DNA from: CAZEPJ01 sp964514105
GTDB taxonomy: Bacteria; Desulfobacterota; Desulfocorpusculales; Desulfocorpusculum
Reading direction: 5' to 3'
Assembly (NCBI GenBank): GCA_964514105.1
Contig: CAZEPJ010000009.1
Location: 17,744-81,743, forward strand
DNA: 64,000 nt
Shown: positions 34,012-43,300 of the stretch, one piece after another
Layout: the number at the start of each line of letters is the position of its first letter
Numbering within the stretch: position 1 is the stretch's first letter
Notes under the pieces: model-generated
Told to the model about the DNA's origin: nothing
Seen by the model: only the letters and a program-made list of their open reading frames with translations
Databases searched by the model: none
Position numbers and translations under genes: made by a program

Positions 34012-35382
34012 TCAATAGACGGTCCCCGCGGGGTCGGCCCGCTGCGTGTAGTCCTCGAAGGTGGCGAAGGACTGGATGAACGTCAGGGTGACCTTGCCCG
34101 TGGGGCCGTTGCGCTGCTTGCCCACAATGACCTCGGCCGTGCCCCGTTTGGGGTTGTCGGGGCTCTTGTTGTAGACCTCGTCCCGGTAGATGAACAGGAT
34201 CACATCGGCGTCCTGTTCGATGGCCCCGGACTCCCGCAGGTCCGACAACTGGGGGATCTTTTCCCCCCGCTCCTCCACCCGCCGATTGAGCTGGGACAGG
34301 GCGATGACCGGGAGGTCCAGCTCCTTGGCCAATGCCTTGAGGGACCTCGAGATCTCGGAGATCTCCTGCTCGCGGCTTCGATCCGCCCCGTGGCGGCCCC
34401 GCATGAGCTGGAGATAATCCACGATGACCAGGCCGATGTCCTTCTCGGCCTTCAATCGCCGAGACTTGGCCCGCATCTCCAATGCCGAGAGATCCGGGGT
34501 GTCGTCGACGAAGATGGGGCTGTCGCTCAGGACCCCGGCGGCCGTGGTGAGCCTGGGCCAGTCCGACTCCCGCAGGAACCCCCTGCGCAGCTTGGCGCTG
34601 TCCACCTGCCCCTCGGAGCAAAGCAGGCGCATGGCAATCTGCTCCTTGGACATCTCCAGAGAGAAGATGGCCACGGGAATCCTGGCCTCCACGGCCGCGT
34701 GCCGGGCCACGTCGAGGCAGAAGGCCGTCTTGCCCATGCTGGGTCTGGCCGCCACCACCACCAGGTCCGACGGCTGGAACCCGGCAGTCAGGGTGTCCAG
34801 GTCGACAAAACCCGACGGAACGCCGGTGATCAGGGTCTTGCGCTCGTACAGCTTCTCGATGGTCTCGAAGCTGGACTTGATGATTTCCTTGACCGGGAAA
34901 AAGGCCTTTCGGGCCCGATCCTCGGCCACCTCGAAGATCCCCCGCTCCACATCGTCCAGGAACTCGTCCAGATCCGAGCGATCCTCGTAGCACCCCTGGA
35001 GGATCTCCGAGCTCTTGCGGATGAGCTTGCGCAGGGTGGCCTTCTCCTTGACGATGCGGGCGTAGTACGCCACATTGGCCGCCGTGGGGACCTGGTCTGC
35101 CAGAAGGGCGAGGTAGTCCATTCCCCCCACGGCGTCGAGCTGGCCCCGATTGCGCAAGACGTGCGAGACGGTCACGACGTCCGCAGGCTCGTTGCGGTCG
35201 AACAGCTCCAGGATCCCCTGGAAGATCATCCGATGGGATTCCTTGTAAAAGTCGTCGGGGCCGATGACCTCCAAGGCCCGGGACAGGGCCTCCTTGTCCA
35301 GGAGGATCCCCCCGAGGATGGAGCGCTCCGCCTCCAGATGATGGGGTGGTACTCTGACGGATGCCGACTCCCCCGCGCCCAT
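34012..35382 (-). CDS. dnaB: Replicative DNA helicase
   Basis: 456 residues. The N-terminal DnaB domain begins PPHHLEAERSILGGILLD. The RecA-like helicase core has Walker A ARPSMGKTAF, FSLEMSKEQ, the DYLQLMRG Walker B region and LSQLNRRVEER. It loads at the replication fork as a hexamer. It is ten bases downstream of rplI, the order common in many bacteria. Confidence 0.96.
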   Translation of the reverse strand: MGAGESASVRVPPHHLEAERSILGGILLDKEALSRALEVIGPDDFYKESHRMIFQGILELFDRNEPADVVTVSHVLRNRGQLDAVGGMDYLALLADQVPTAANVAYYARIVKEKATLRKLIRKSSEILQGCYEDRSDLDEFLDDVERGIFEVAEDRARKAFFPVKEIIKSSFETIEKLYERKTLITGVPSGFVDLDTLTAGFQPSDLVVVAARPSMGKTAFCLDVARHAAVEARIPVAIFSLEMSKEQIAMRLLCSEGQVDSAKLRRGFLRESDWPRLTTAAGVLSDSPIFVDDTPDLSALEMRAKSRRLKAEKDIGLVIVDYLQLMRGRHGADRSREQEISEISRSLKALAKELDLPVIALSQLNRRVEERGEKIPQLSDLRESGAIEQDADVILFIYRDEVYNKSPDNPKRGTAEVIVGKQRNGPTGKVTLTFIQSFATFEDYTQRADPAGTVY

Positions 35383-35392
35383 GAACCCATCC

Positions 35393-35836
35393 TCACGCCT
35401 GGACCACCGAGACCTTGAGTTGCGCCGTCACCTCTGGGTGCAGTCTGATGGGGATCTCGAAGAGCCCCAGGCTCTTGATGGGCTCGCGAAGGTGGATTCG
35501 CTTGCGATCCACGTGGATCCCCTCTTCCTTGAGGGAGCGTTCGATGTCCAGGGCGGTGACCGATCCGAAAAGCTTCTCGTTTTCCCCCGCCTGTCTCGCC
35601 AGGCTCAGGGAGACGGCCTCGATGCGCCTGGCGAACTCCTCGGCCTCGGTGCGGGCCTTGAGCTGGACGGCCTCGATCTGCTTCTTCATCCGCTGAACCT
35701 TGCGGAGGTTCTCCGGGGTGGCCGGCAGGGCCTTTTTCTGGGGGAAGAGATAGTTGCGGGCAAAGCCGTCCTTGACGTTCAGGACCTGGCCCGCTCTGCC
35801 CAGGTCGTCCTCGTCCGCGATCAAGATGATCTTCAT
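35393..35836 (-). CDS. rplI: 50S ribosomal protein bL9
   Basis: 147 residues from ATG 35836 (GAAGGAG upstream). It begins MKIILIADEDDLGRAGQVLN and continues VKDGFARNYLFPQKKA, the bL9 signature. The central coiled helix and C-terminal domain are full length. Part of the rpsF-rpsR-DUF2232-rplI-dnaB cluster. Confidence 0.96.
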   Translation of the reverse strand: MKIILIADEDDLGRAGQVLNVKDGFARNYLFPQKKALPATPENLRKVQRMKKQIEAVQLKARTEAEEFARRIEAVSLSLARQAGENEKLFGSVTALDIERSLKEEGIHVDRKRIHLREPIKSLGLFEIPIRLHPEVTAQLKVSVVQA

Positions 35837-35849
35837 CCTCGTCTCTCCT

Positions 35850-36770
35850 TCATGCCCGGGCCTTGGGGGCCCAGCGTCTTCTGAAATCGAACCAGACATC
35901 GAAGAGTCCGACGGCCACGACTCCCAGCAGGAGGAACTGCTGAAAAAAGATCAGAGCGTACAACACCCCCCGAAGGAAATGGGGCACCCTTCGCTGCCGA
36001 AAGACGGTGGCCATGACGCCGATGCCCTGGAACAGATGGAGCATTCCCATGAGCATGAGGGCGTTGATCCCGATGGCGGGTAGGGTCTCACCGGGGAACA
36101 GCAGAAGCAGCCCCCCCGCGATGGTCGCCCAGACCCAGGGGAACGGCATGGCCCATGCGCTCAGATTGTCCGCGCCTCCGCCCCCGCCTCCCCACAGGGT
36201 GGAGATCCGCCGCGCCACCAACAGGGTCCACCACAGGAGACCCAAATCCAAGGCCAGGATCAGGCCGGGCACCAGGGTGCACAGGACGTGGGCCAGGGCC
36301 GGGGCCGCCGTTTGGAGTTGGGCCACTGTGTCCGGCCCGGCGCCCATCTGCGCATAGGCTTCCAGGCTCCTGCGGACGGAGGCCTCGACCCCCATCCGGA
36401 CCACCTCCCAGGGGGCCTTGCCCCGCTCCACTGCCACGGCCAGGAGCAGACCGCCCTGGAGCAGCAGGACGCCTCCCAGCGCCGCGGCCATGGCCCGCTC
36501 CAGCGACTTGAGGCGAACCAGGGCCGCCATCAGAAGCGGGCCCATGGCCAGCCACTGCAGGAGCCACATCCCGCTTGCCGCGCCGGATTCCGTCAGGACC
36601 GCCAGGAGCGCCAACGGGATCCCCAGGGTCGCCGTCGCCCACTTGGGCCCCACGCGGCGGTATACAACCGCGCCGAAGGAGGGGAGGAAGGGGAATATCA
36701 GGATCCAAAGGAGAAGCGGGATCCAGGGCAGGACAAAAAAAAAGCGGTCGTTCCTCCCAGCAGAAGCCAA
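35850..36770 (-). CDS. DUF2232 membrane protein
   Basis: 306 residues with about eight membrane helices (for example WIPLLLWILIFPFLPSFGAVV and LHLFQGIGVMATVF). DUF2232 proteins occur between rpsR and rplI in many deltaproteobacteria, which fits this position exactly. Function unknown. The TTG start at 36770 is weakly supported, and a run of nine T (Phe-Phe-Phe) follows after eight codons, where slippage or miscounting is possible. Confidence 0.82.
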   Translation of the reverse strand: MASAGRNDRFFFVLPWIPLLLWILIFPFLPSFGAVVYRRVGPKWATATLGIPLALLAVLTESGAASGMWLLQWLAMGPLLMAALVRLKSLERAMAAALGGVLLLQGGLLLAVAVERGKAPWEVVRMGVEASVRRSLEAYAQMGAGPDTVAQLQTAAPALAHVLCTLVPGLILALDLGLLWWTLLVARRISTLWGGGGGGADNLSAWAMPFPWVWATIAGGLLLLFPGETLPAIGINALMLMGMLHLFQGIGVMATVFRQRRVPHFLRGVLYALIFFQQFLLLGVVAVGLFDVWFDFRRRWAPKARA

Positions 36771-36852
36771 CGCTCCCTCTGCACGGGAGACCTCAACGGA
36801 CCCTGACCGCCCTCCGCCATCCCCTCCTCCCGGCCTTCCCGCCCGCCACCAG

Positions 36853-37095
36853 CTACAGGGCGAGGGTCGTGTACGGCATCAGCGCCAGGTGCCTCGACCG
36901 CATGATGGCCTGGGTCAACGCCCGCTGATGCTTGGCGCAGTTTCCCGTGATCCGCCTCGGGATGATCTTGCCCCGTTCCGAGGTGAAAAACCGCAGGGTC
37001 CTGAGGTCCTTGTAGTCGATGACCAGGGTCTTCTCCGCACAGAAGCGGCAGACCTTTCTGCGATGAAAACCTCGTCTTCCTCTCTGAAATGCCAT
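36853..37095 (-). CDS. rpsR: 30S ribosomal protein bS18
   Basis: 80 residues from ATG 37095. It begins MAFQRGRRGFHRRKVCRFC and contains IDYKDLRTLRFF, ERGKIIPRRITG and CAKHQRALTQAIMRSRHLAL, diagnostic of bS18. It lies 99 bases downstream of rpsF in the usual order. Confidence 0.96.
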   Translation of the reverse strand: MAFQRGRRGFHRRKVCRFCAEKTLVIDYKDLRTLRFFTSERGKIIPRRITGNCAKHQRALTQAIMRSRHLALMPYTTLAL

Positions 37096-37194
37096 GGGTC
37101 CAATCCTCACAATAGCATCTGGATCGCCGAAAAGGTCCCATACCACGACGCCGGGCAAGCCCGACCGGCCCACCGGAGGGACGCCCCGGGGACC

Positions 37195-37647
37195 CTAGGC
37201 CTGAGCTGGAGGGGCGGAGGCCTCGGCCGTTTCCTCCCCCGGCGGGGGCTCCACGCTGCCCGGGGCCTCGGGCTCCCCGGGCGGGGGGGGCCCCTCCTCC
37301 ACGGGCGCCTCGGCCTTCTTGGCCTCGGCCATGGATCTGCGGACGGCCTCCACGTCCACCCGGTCATCCGTCATGACGGTGAGGAACTTCATCACCTTGT
37401 CGTCCAGGCGCAGGATGCGCTCCAGCTCTTTGATGGCCGTGGAGACGGCCAAGTAGTCCAACAAGGTGTAATAGCCGCGCCACTGCTTCTTGATCTTGTA
37501 CGCCAGTTTCTTCTTGCCCCACTGCTGCACCTGGAGGAGTTCCCCCCCCTGCTGCTGGACGATGTCCGCAGCCCGCTGGGTCAGTTTCTCGACGTCCTCT
37601 TCGGAGAGATCGGGGTGGCTGATGAAGATGGTCTCGTAGCGTCTCAC
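37195..37647 (-). CDS. rpsF: 30S ribosomal protein bS6
   Basis: 150 residues with a GTG start (37647) and AGAAGGAGG five bases upstream. It begins RRYETIFISHPDLSEEDV and has KLAYKIKKQWRGYYTLLDY, typical of bS6. The C-terminal 45 residues are an unstructured Pro/Glu/Ala-rich tail, longer than in many homologues. Confidence 0.96.
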   Translation of the reverse strand: MRRYETIFISHPDLSEEDVEKLTQRAADIVQQQGGELLQVQQWGKKKLAYKIKKQWRGYYTLLDYLAVSTAIKELERILRLDDKVMKFLTVMTDDRVDVEAVRRSMAEAKKAEAPVEEGPPPPGEPEAPGSVEPPPGEETAEASAPPAQA

Positions 37648-37669
37648 ATGCGCCTCCTTCTGGCCTTCG

Positions 37670-37692
37670 GCCCTGACGTCCGGCGTCAGGGC
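37670..37692 (-). promoter_or_regulatory. Perfect hairpin in the rpsF leader
   Basis: On the minus strand GCCCTGACG, loop CCGGA, CGTCAGGGC gives a perfect 9-bp stem about 25 bases upstream of the rpsF GTG. The S6:S18 complex is known to repress its own operon by binding a CCG-containing element in the rpsF leader. The CCG-containing loop here makes this a candidate site, though its shape differs from the published bulged form as I remember it. Confidence 0.4.
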
Positions 37693-37740
37693 AAGGAGTA
37701 GCCCTCCTGAGCGGGGGCATCCATATTCACTTTGCCTCCC

Positions 37741-37769
37741 TTTTTACCACGGATCGGGCGCCAAGACAA
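37741..37769 (-). promoter_or_regulatory. Putative promoter of the rpsF ribosomal operon
   Basis: TTGTCT (37769-37764) and TAAAAA (37746-37741) on the minus strand are 17 bases apart. It is back to back with the plus-strand promoter of the siroheme decarboxylase gene. Confidence 0.45.
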
Positions 37770-37796
37770 GCCCCCGCCGGCCCGCTCGCGCGGTCC

Positions 37797-37826
37797 TTGA
37801 CACCGTTGCCGGCCCCATGGTACGTT
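37797..37826 (+). promoter_or_regulatory. Promoter giving a leaderless siroheme decarboxylase transcript
   Basis: Consensus TTGACA (37797-37802) is followed after 18 bases by TACGTT (37821-37826). A start about seven bases downstream would be at 37833-37834, the A of the ATG itself. No ribosome-binding sequence precedes that ATG. Confidence 0.55.
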
Positions 37827-37833
37827 CCCCCAC

Positions 37834-38316
37834 ATGCGCAACTCCCCGCATTCCCTAACAGAACGAGAACGGGCCGTGGTGCGGGCCCTTCAAGGGGACG
37901 TCCCGATCTGCGAGGCCCCCTTCCAGGTGCTGGCCTCCCGCATCGGCGTCTCTGAGGAGGAATTGCTGGACGTGGTGCGAGACATGAAGGCCCGGGGGAT
38001 TCTGAGGCGATTCGGCGCCACCCTGCGCCACCAGCGGGTGGGTTTTCGGGCCAATGCCATGAGCGCGTGGATCGTCCCGGAAGAGCGGATCGAGGAGGTG
38101 GCGCGTCACCTGGCCGCCCTGCCCCAGGTCACCCATTGCTACCAGCGCACCCCCCGGGGCGGGCTGCCCTACAACCTGTACGCCATGATCCACGCGGAGG
38201 GGCAAGCGGCATGCGAGGGCATCGCCGCCGAGATCGCGAGAAAGACCGGTGTGGGACAGTACGTCCTTCTGTTCAGCTCGCGGGAGAACAAGAAGGAAAG
38301 CATGCAGTACTTCTGA
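37834..38316 (+). CDS. Siroheme decarboxylase subunit (AhbA/AhbB-like, Lrp/AsnC fold)
   Basis: 160 residues. An N-terminal winged helix (LASRIGVSEEELLDVVRDMKARGIL, seen in parts) is followed by RRFGATLRHQRVGFRANAMSAW, HCYQRTPRGGLPYNLYAMIH and a terminal SSRENKKESMQYF. These blocks are typical of AhbA/AhbB, which decarboxylate siroheme in the alternative haem pathway of sulfate reducers and archaea. The next gene, hemL, makes the haem precursor 5-aminolevulinate, supporting this over a transcriptional regulator. The partner subunit is not in the window. Confidence 0.83.
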   Translation: MRNSPHSLTERERAVVRALQGDVPICEAPFQVLASRIGVSEEELLDVVRDMKARGILRRFGATLRHQRVGFRANAMSAWIVPEERIEEVARHLAALPQVTHCYQRTPRGGLPYNLYAMIHAEGQAACEGIAAEIARKTGVGQYVLLFSSRENKKESMQYF

Positions 38317-38350
38317 GGGCGGGGGCATGCCGGGACAAGGGAGATCCATC

Positions 38351-39640
38351 ATGACGCGCAGTATGGAAAGGTCCAGGGCGCTCTACGGCCGGGCCCAGGG
38401 GTTGATGCCCGCCGGGGTGAACAGTCCGGTGCGGGCCTTCCGGGCCGTGGGCGGAGATCCCATCTTCATTCAGCGGGCCGAGGGGGCGCGCCTGTGGGAC
38501 GCCGACGGCAACGCGTACGTCGATTACGTGGGCTCCTGGGGCCCCATGATCCTGGGCCATCGGCCCCCCGAGGTCCTCGATGCCCTCCGGCAGGCCCTGG
38601 AGCGGGGGACCAGTTTCGGCGCCCCCACTGACCTGGAGGTGGAGCTGGCCGCCCTGATCGTGGAGGCCATCCCGTCGGTGGAGATGGTCCGCATGGTGAG
38701 CTCCGGGACCGAGGCAACCATGGCCGCCATCCGCCTGGCTCGGGGCGTGACGGGCCGGGACCGCATCGTCAAGTTCGAGGCGTGCTATCACGGCCATGTG
38801 GATGGCCTTCTGGTCAAGGCCGGTTCGGGGGCGCTGACCTTCGGGGTGCCGGACAGCGCGGGGGTCCCCAGGGGGTACGCGGAGCTGACCCTCACCCTGC
38901 CGTACAACGACATCCCGGCCTTCCGGCAGATCATGGATCGATGCGGTGCGGAGCTCGCAGCGGTCATCGTGGAGCCCGTGGCGGGCAATATGGGCGTCAT
39001 TCCCCCCCGGGACGGTTTCCTCCAGGCCCTCAGAGACGAGACGCGTCGGGCGGGGGCCCTGCTCATCTTCGACGAGGTGATCACGGGGTTCCGGGTGGCC
39101 CCCGACGGGGCCCAGGGGCTGTACGGGGTGCTCCCCGACATCACCTGCCTGGGAAAGATCGTGGGCGGAGGGCTGCCCATGGGCGCGTACGGGGCATCCA
39201 GGGAGATCATGGGACAGTTGGCTCCCCTGGGGCCCGTGTACCAGGCCGGGACGCTGTCGGGAAACCCCCTGGCCATGGCGGCCGGCATCGCAACCCTCCA
39301 AGTCCTCAAGAGGCCGGGCGTGTACGAGGCCCTGGAGGAGAAGGGACGAAGGCTCGAGATCGCCTTCCGGGAGGCCGCCCGCGGGGCCGGGGTTCCGCTC
39401 CAGCAGCACCGGGTGGGCTCCATGCTGGGGGCCTTCTTCACGGAGCAGCCCGTGTGGGACTACGCCTCCGCCAAGACGGCGGATACGGGCCGATACGGCC
39501 GGTTCTTCCGGGAGATGCTCGGCAGGGGCGTGTACCTGGCTCCCTCGCAGTTCGAGGCGGCCTTCGTCTCCCTGGCCCACGGGGAGGAGGAATTGGAGGC
39601 CACGGCCCGGGCGCTTAGGGAGGCCATGCGGGCCCTGTAG
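38351..39640 (+). CDS. hemL: Glutamate-1-semialdehyde 2,1-aminomutase
   Basis: 429 residues from ATG 38351 (AAGGGAG upstream). GSA-aminomutase motifs: LMPAGVNSPVRAFRAVGG, YVDYVGSWGPMILGH, MVSSGTEATMAAIRLARG, ACYHGHVDGLLVKAGSG, FDEVITGFRV and the PLP lysine in CLGKIVGGGLPMGAYG. It makes 5-aminolevulinate for haem, siroheme and cobalamin. It follows the siroheme decarboxylase gene and is probably cotranscribed. Confidence 0.95.
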   Translation: MTRSMERSRALYGRAQGLMPAGVNSPVRAFRAVGGDPIFIQRAEGARLWDADGNAYVDYVGSWGPMILGHRPPEVLDALRQALERGTSFGAPTDLEVELAALIVEAIPSVEMVRMVSSGTEATMAAIRLARGVTGRDRIVKFEACYHGHVDGLLVKAGSGALTFGVPDSAGVPRGYAELTLTLPYNDIPAFRQIMDRCGAELAAVIVEPVAGNMGVIPPRDGFLQALRDETRRAGALLIFDEVITGFRVAPDGAQGLYGVLPDITCLGKIVGGGLPMGAYGASREIMGQLAPLGPVYQAGTLSGNPLAMAAGIATLQVLKRPGVYEALEEKGRRLEIAFREAARGAGVPLQQHRVGSMLGAFFTEQPVWDYASAKTADTGRYGRFFREMLGRGVYLAPSQFEAAFVSLAHGEEELEATARALREAMRAL

Positions 39641-39676
39641 ACCGCCGACCTCGCGGCGGGATCGGACGCTTTTCTG

Positions 39677-39719
39677 TTGACAACCCGCCTGCAAACCGAT
39701 AGGTTTTCGCCGGAAAACC
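39677..39719 (+). promoter_or_regulatory. Consensus promoter overlapped by an inverted repeat
   Basis: TTGACA (39677-39682), 17 bases, TAGGTT (39700-39705). A perfect inverted repeat GGTTTTC-GCCG-GAAAACC (39702-39719) covers the -10 box and the expected start, a position suited to a repressor operator or a 5' hairpin. It precedes the two secreted/outer-membrane genes. Confidence 0.55.
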
Positions 39720-39807
39720 GAATCACGCCTTGGCCTCAACATAGAGACGCCATCGGTCTATTCGATCTTGAGACATGCCGCCGGGCATGCACGGGGAGGG
39801 ATACGCC

Positions 39808-40332
39808 ATGAGACTCACAATTCGGTGGGGGACGACCGCTCTTTTCCTGATCGGCCTTCTCGCCGGGCCGGCCTCGGCCCAGTTCCTCAACGACTGGGAG
39901 GGCCAATGGGTCCGCCTCACCGAGGAGTTCGGCGGCTTTTGCGAGATCGGCACCGGGTTAGAGAAGGATGGGGGAAGGCGGGAGGCCTTCCTCCATGTGA
40001 CCGGGCTTTACCAGGTCCCCGACTATGTGTTCAGCGCGGACCTGTTCGAGAGGTCCCCCGAGGGCTGGCGCTACACGGCGATCCTGATCTACCCCTTCCT
40101 GGGGACGGGGGCGGACCTGGCGGCCTGGTTCCAAGACACCGATCTTCTCATCCTCTCGGGCTACATCCGCATGGTCATGAGGCCGGACGGGCGGGGGGGC
40201 TGGGTGCCGGCAGCCGTCAAGACCGTGGGGGCGAACTACTTCGATGGGTTCAAGGGGTGCGCCTGGGCCCTGGCGGCCAAGGGCAAGGTGGTGCCCGGCG
40301 ATCGGGTTCCGGCGGAGATCCTACAGCGTTGA
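39808..40332 (+). CDS. Secreted hypothetical protein
   Basis: 174 residues from ATG 39808 (GGGGAGGG upstream). A signal peptide with core TTALFLIGLLAGPASA is cleaved before QFLNDW. The mature part is about 150 residues with two cysteines (GFCEIG and FKGCAWAL) that could form a disulfide, and is rich in aromatic residues. I do not recognise a family. It is directly followed (26 bases) by the FecR-TPR-barrel gene, so the two probably act together in the envelope. Confidence 0.7.
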   Translation: MRLTIRWGTTALFLIGLLAGPASAQFLNDWEGQWVRLTEEFGGFCEIGTGLEKDGGRREAFLHVTGLYQVPDYVFSADLFERSPEGWRYTAILIYPFLGTGADLAAWFQDTDLLILSGYIRMVMRPDGRGGWVPAAVKTVGANYFDGFKGCAWALAAKGKVVPGDRVPAEILQR

Positions 40333-40357
40333 GGGAGATTCTGGATGGGAGGTGCGC

Positions 40358-43300
40358 ATGTTCCGGTCTGCGTTCCCGAGGACAGCGGCGGCAATCCTCC
40401 TCATTTTCTTGTCGTCCTTGGGCAGCCTGGATCCCGCTCCGTGCCGGGCGGACGAGGCAGGGGCTGGACGGATCGTCCACGCCCGGGGCCTGGTGGAGAT
40501 CCAGCGGGCGGGGAGCGACCGTTGGGAGCGGGCCGCGACCGGCCAGATTCTGAGGCAGGGGGACGCCATCCGAACCGGCCGTGACGGCGCCGCCGCCCTG
40601 CTCATGGCCGACGAGACCCTCCTTCGCCTCAACGCCGACACCCACCTGGTCATGGCCCAGGTGGCGGCCGGCGCGGGATGGCTCAAGCTTCGAAAGATCG
40701 TCCCCGCGGCCCTTCACAGCGTCCGCTCCACGTACCGGATGTTGAGGGGCGAGATCTGGTTCCGCAACAAGAACCGGGATGCCTCCCTGGAGATCGTGAC
40801 CCCGGCGGCGACCATGGGCGTTCGTGGCACCGAGGCGGACGTGCGACTGGGAGCGGACCGCGTGGTGGTCCTCACCGTCCTGGAGGGGGTGGTCCGGGCG
40901 TGGAACGAAGCGGGCGCCGTGGACGTGGGCGCCCGGGAACAGGCCGTGGCCCGGGCCGGGGAGGCGCCGCGCAAGCAGCTCCTGGCAGCTCCCGAGGACG
41001 CCGTGCAGTGGACGCTGGGCCTCCCGGCCTTCCTCTCCGGCCGGGAATCCCCCCTGGCGGCCGCTGCGCGGGGGGAGTTGGCCCGGGGGATGGGGCGCCT
41101 GGAGGCTGGCGAGGTGGCCGAGGCCGAGCGCCTCTTTCTGGATCTGACCACGCGGCAGCCCGAGGTCCCGGAGGCGTGGAGTCTCCTGGCCGTGGTCCAT
41201 CTCATGCGGGGTCAGAAGGCCCAGGCCGTGGAGGAGGCCGCACGCGCCACGGAGCTGGCCCCCGGTTCCCCGGATGTGTGGGTGGTCAAGGGGTACGTGC
41301 AGCAGGCCGCCTTCGATCTGGACGGCGCCATGGCAGCCACCCGGAAGGCCCTGGCACTGGACGGGCGAAACGTCCTGGCCCTGACGAACCTGGCCAGGCT
41401 CCTGTTCGGGGCGGATCGGATGGACGAGGCCTGGGAGGCCATCGAGACGGCTGCCCTGGCGGCTCCGGACGACGCCGATGTGCAGACCGTCCGCGGGTTC
41501 ATCCTCCTGGCCTATCGGAACACCGAGGCGGCCCGGGCCGCCTTCCAGCGGGCCGTGGAGCTCGGCCCATCCCTGGGCGAGCCCCACATGGGGCTCGGGC
41601 TCGTGTCCATGCGGCAGGGGGATTCGGCCACGGCCCTGGAGGAGATCAGCACGGCCGTGCTCCTGGAGCCCCGCAGGTCCCTCTTTCTCAGCTACTGGGC
41701 CAAGATGCTCTACCAATTGGAGCGATTCGAGCAGGCCCGGGACCTCCTCAAGATGGCCATGGCCCTGGACCCCCAGGACCCGACCCCGTGGCTGTATCAG
41801 GCCATCATCCTCAGGGACCTCAATCGGCCTTCGGAGGCCGTCGAGTCCATGAACCGGGCGGTGGCCCTCAACGACAACCGGGCCGTGTACCGATCCCGGT
41901 TCCTCCTGGACCGCGACCTGGCCACCAAGAACGTGGACCTCTCCATCCTATACAGCCAGCTCGGGCTTTCGGCCTGGGCCAGGAACCGGGCCCTGGCCTC
42001 GGTCAAGGAGGACTACACCAATTTCGCGGGCCATCTGTTCCTGGCGGGATCCCTCTTTTCCCTGGAGGGGCGAGGGCAGGCCGGGGGAAACGAGAACCAG
42101 CTGGCCCAGCTCCTCCAGCCGGCCAACGTCAACGCGTTCAACACGTTCAACGAGTATACGACGTTCTTCGAGCGGCCCAGCCTCAACGGCGTGCTGACGG
42201 GCACCTTGGGAAGCCAGGACACCATGTCGGGAGACGTCACGGTGTACGGCGCCATCCCCCAGGTCAACATGGCCTTTGCGGGGACCGCCTCCTACATGGA
42301 CACGGACGGCTGGCGCAGGGACCAGTTCTATCGGTTCAGCGATGTCATCGGCAAGATCAAGTGGGACCCCAGCCCCAAAGACGGGATCATGCTCCTGGCA
42401 TCCCATCCCAACATGAAGCAGGGGAACATCGGGTACGAGGTGGACCGGCCCGAGGACCCGTTCATCTGGAGTCGGGACCGCTTCACCCAAATCCAGGCGG
42501 GTTATCACCGTCATCTTGGCCCCAACTCGGACCTTCTCTTCCTGTACACCCATGTTCGGGACAAGGGCTCTTTGCAGAGCCACCATCTGTTTGACCAGGC
42601 GCCCTTCACCGCGGAGCTGCTGGGGATGAGCGACTACCGGGTTCCCCGCGACCAGGCCCAGCTCCAGTACATGTTTCGGCTGGGCGAGCACCAGCTGATC
42701 CTGGGGACGGTGCAGAACTGGGGCGAGACCGGCGTGGAGAGCGACCTGAGGGGATACCTGCGGCTGTTCGGGTTCCGCTTCCCCGTCCTTCGCGTACACG
42801 AGGGGCGGGACCTCAACACCCGATTCCAGAGCTATTACGTGGAGGACATCTGGAAGGCAACGCCGTGGCTTACCGTGGAGGCGGCCCTGTATTACGACCG
42901 CATGAACCGAGCCAATGCCTCTTCCGGCATGGAGTGGCTCGTGGACGAGGTGAACCCGCGCCTGGGCGTCATCATCACTCCCACGCCCTCGGACACCTTC
43001 CGCCTGGCGGCCTTCAGGTATCTGCTCTCCCATGCGTACCGCTTCGACCCGTCGGACGTGGCCGGGGTGACCATCTTCCGAAACGCCCTGGAGGGATCGG
43101 TGGGGGAGGAGGCGGACCTCACCTGGGAGCACCAGTGGTCCTCGGGGTTCTTCTCCGCCAACCTGTTTTACCTGGAACGGAAGGTGGACGAGAGGGTGGC
43201 GGCGGACGCGGGCACCGTCATCGAGACCACCCGGGGGCGGGTGAGGGGCTTCGAGGCGACGCTGAACCAGATCCTCTGGAAGGGGCTGGGGCTCAACGCC

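Noticed and set aside
37684..37724. 12-codon upstream ORF (MDAPAQEGYSLP) before rpsF
   Set aside because: Its possible ribosome site lies upstream of the predicted transcription start, so it would not be in the mRNA.
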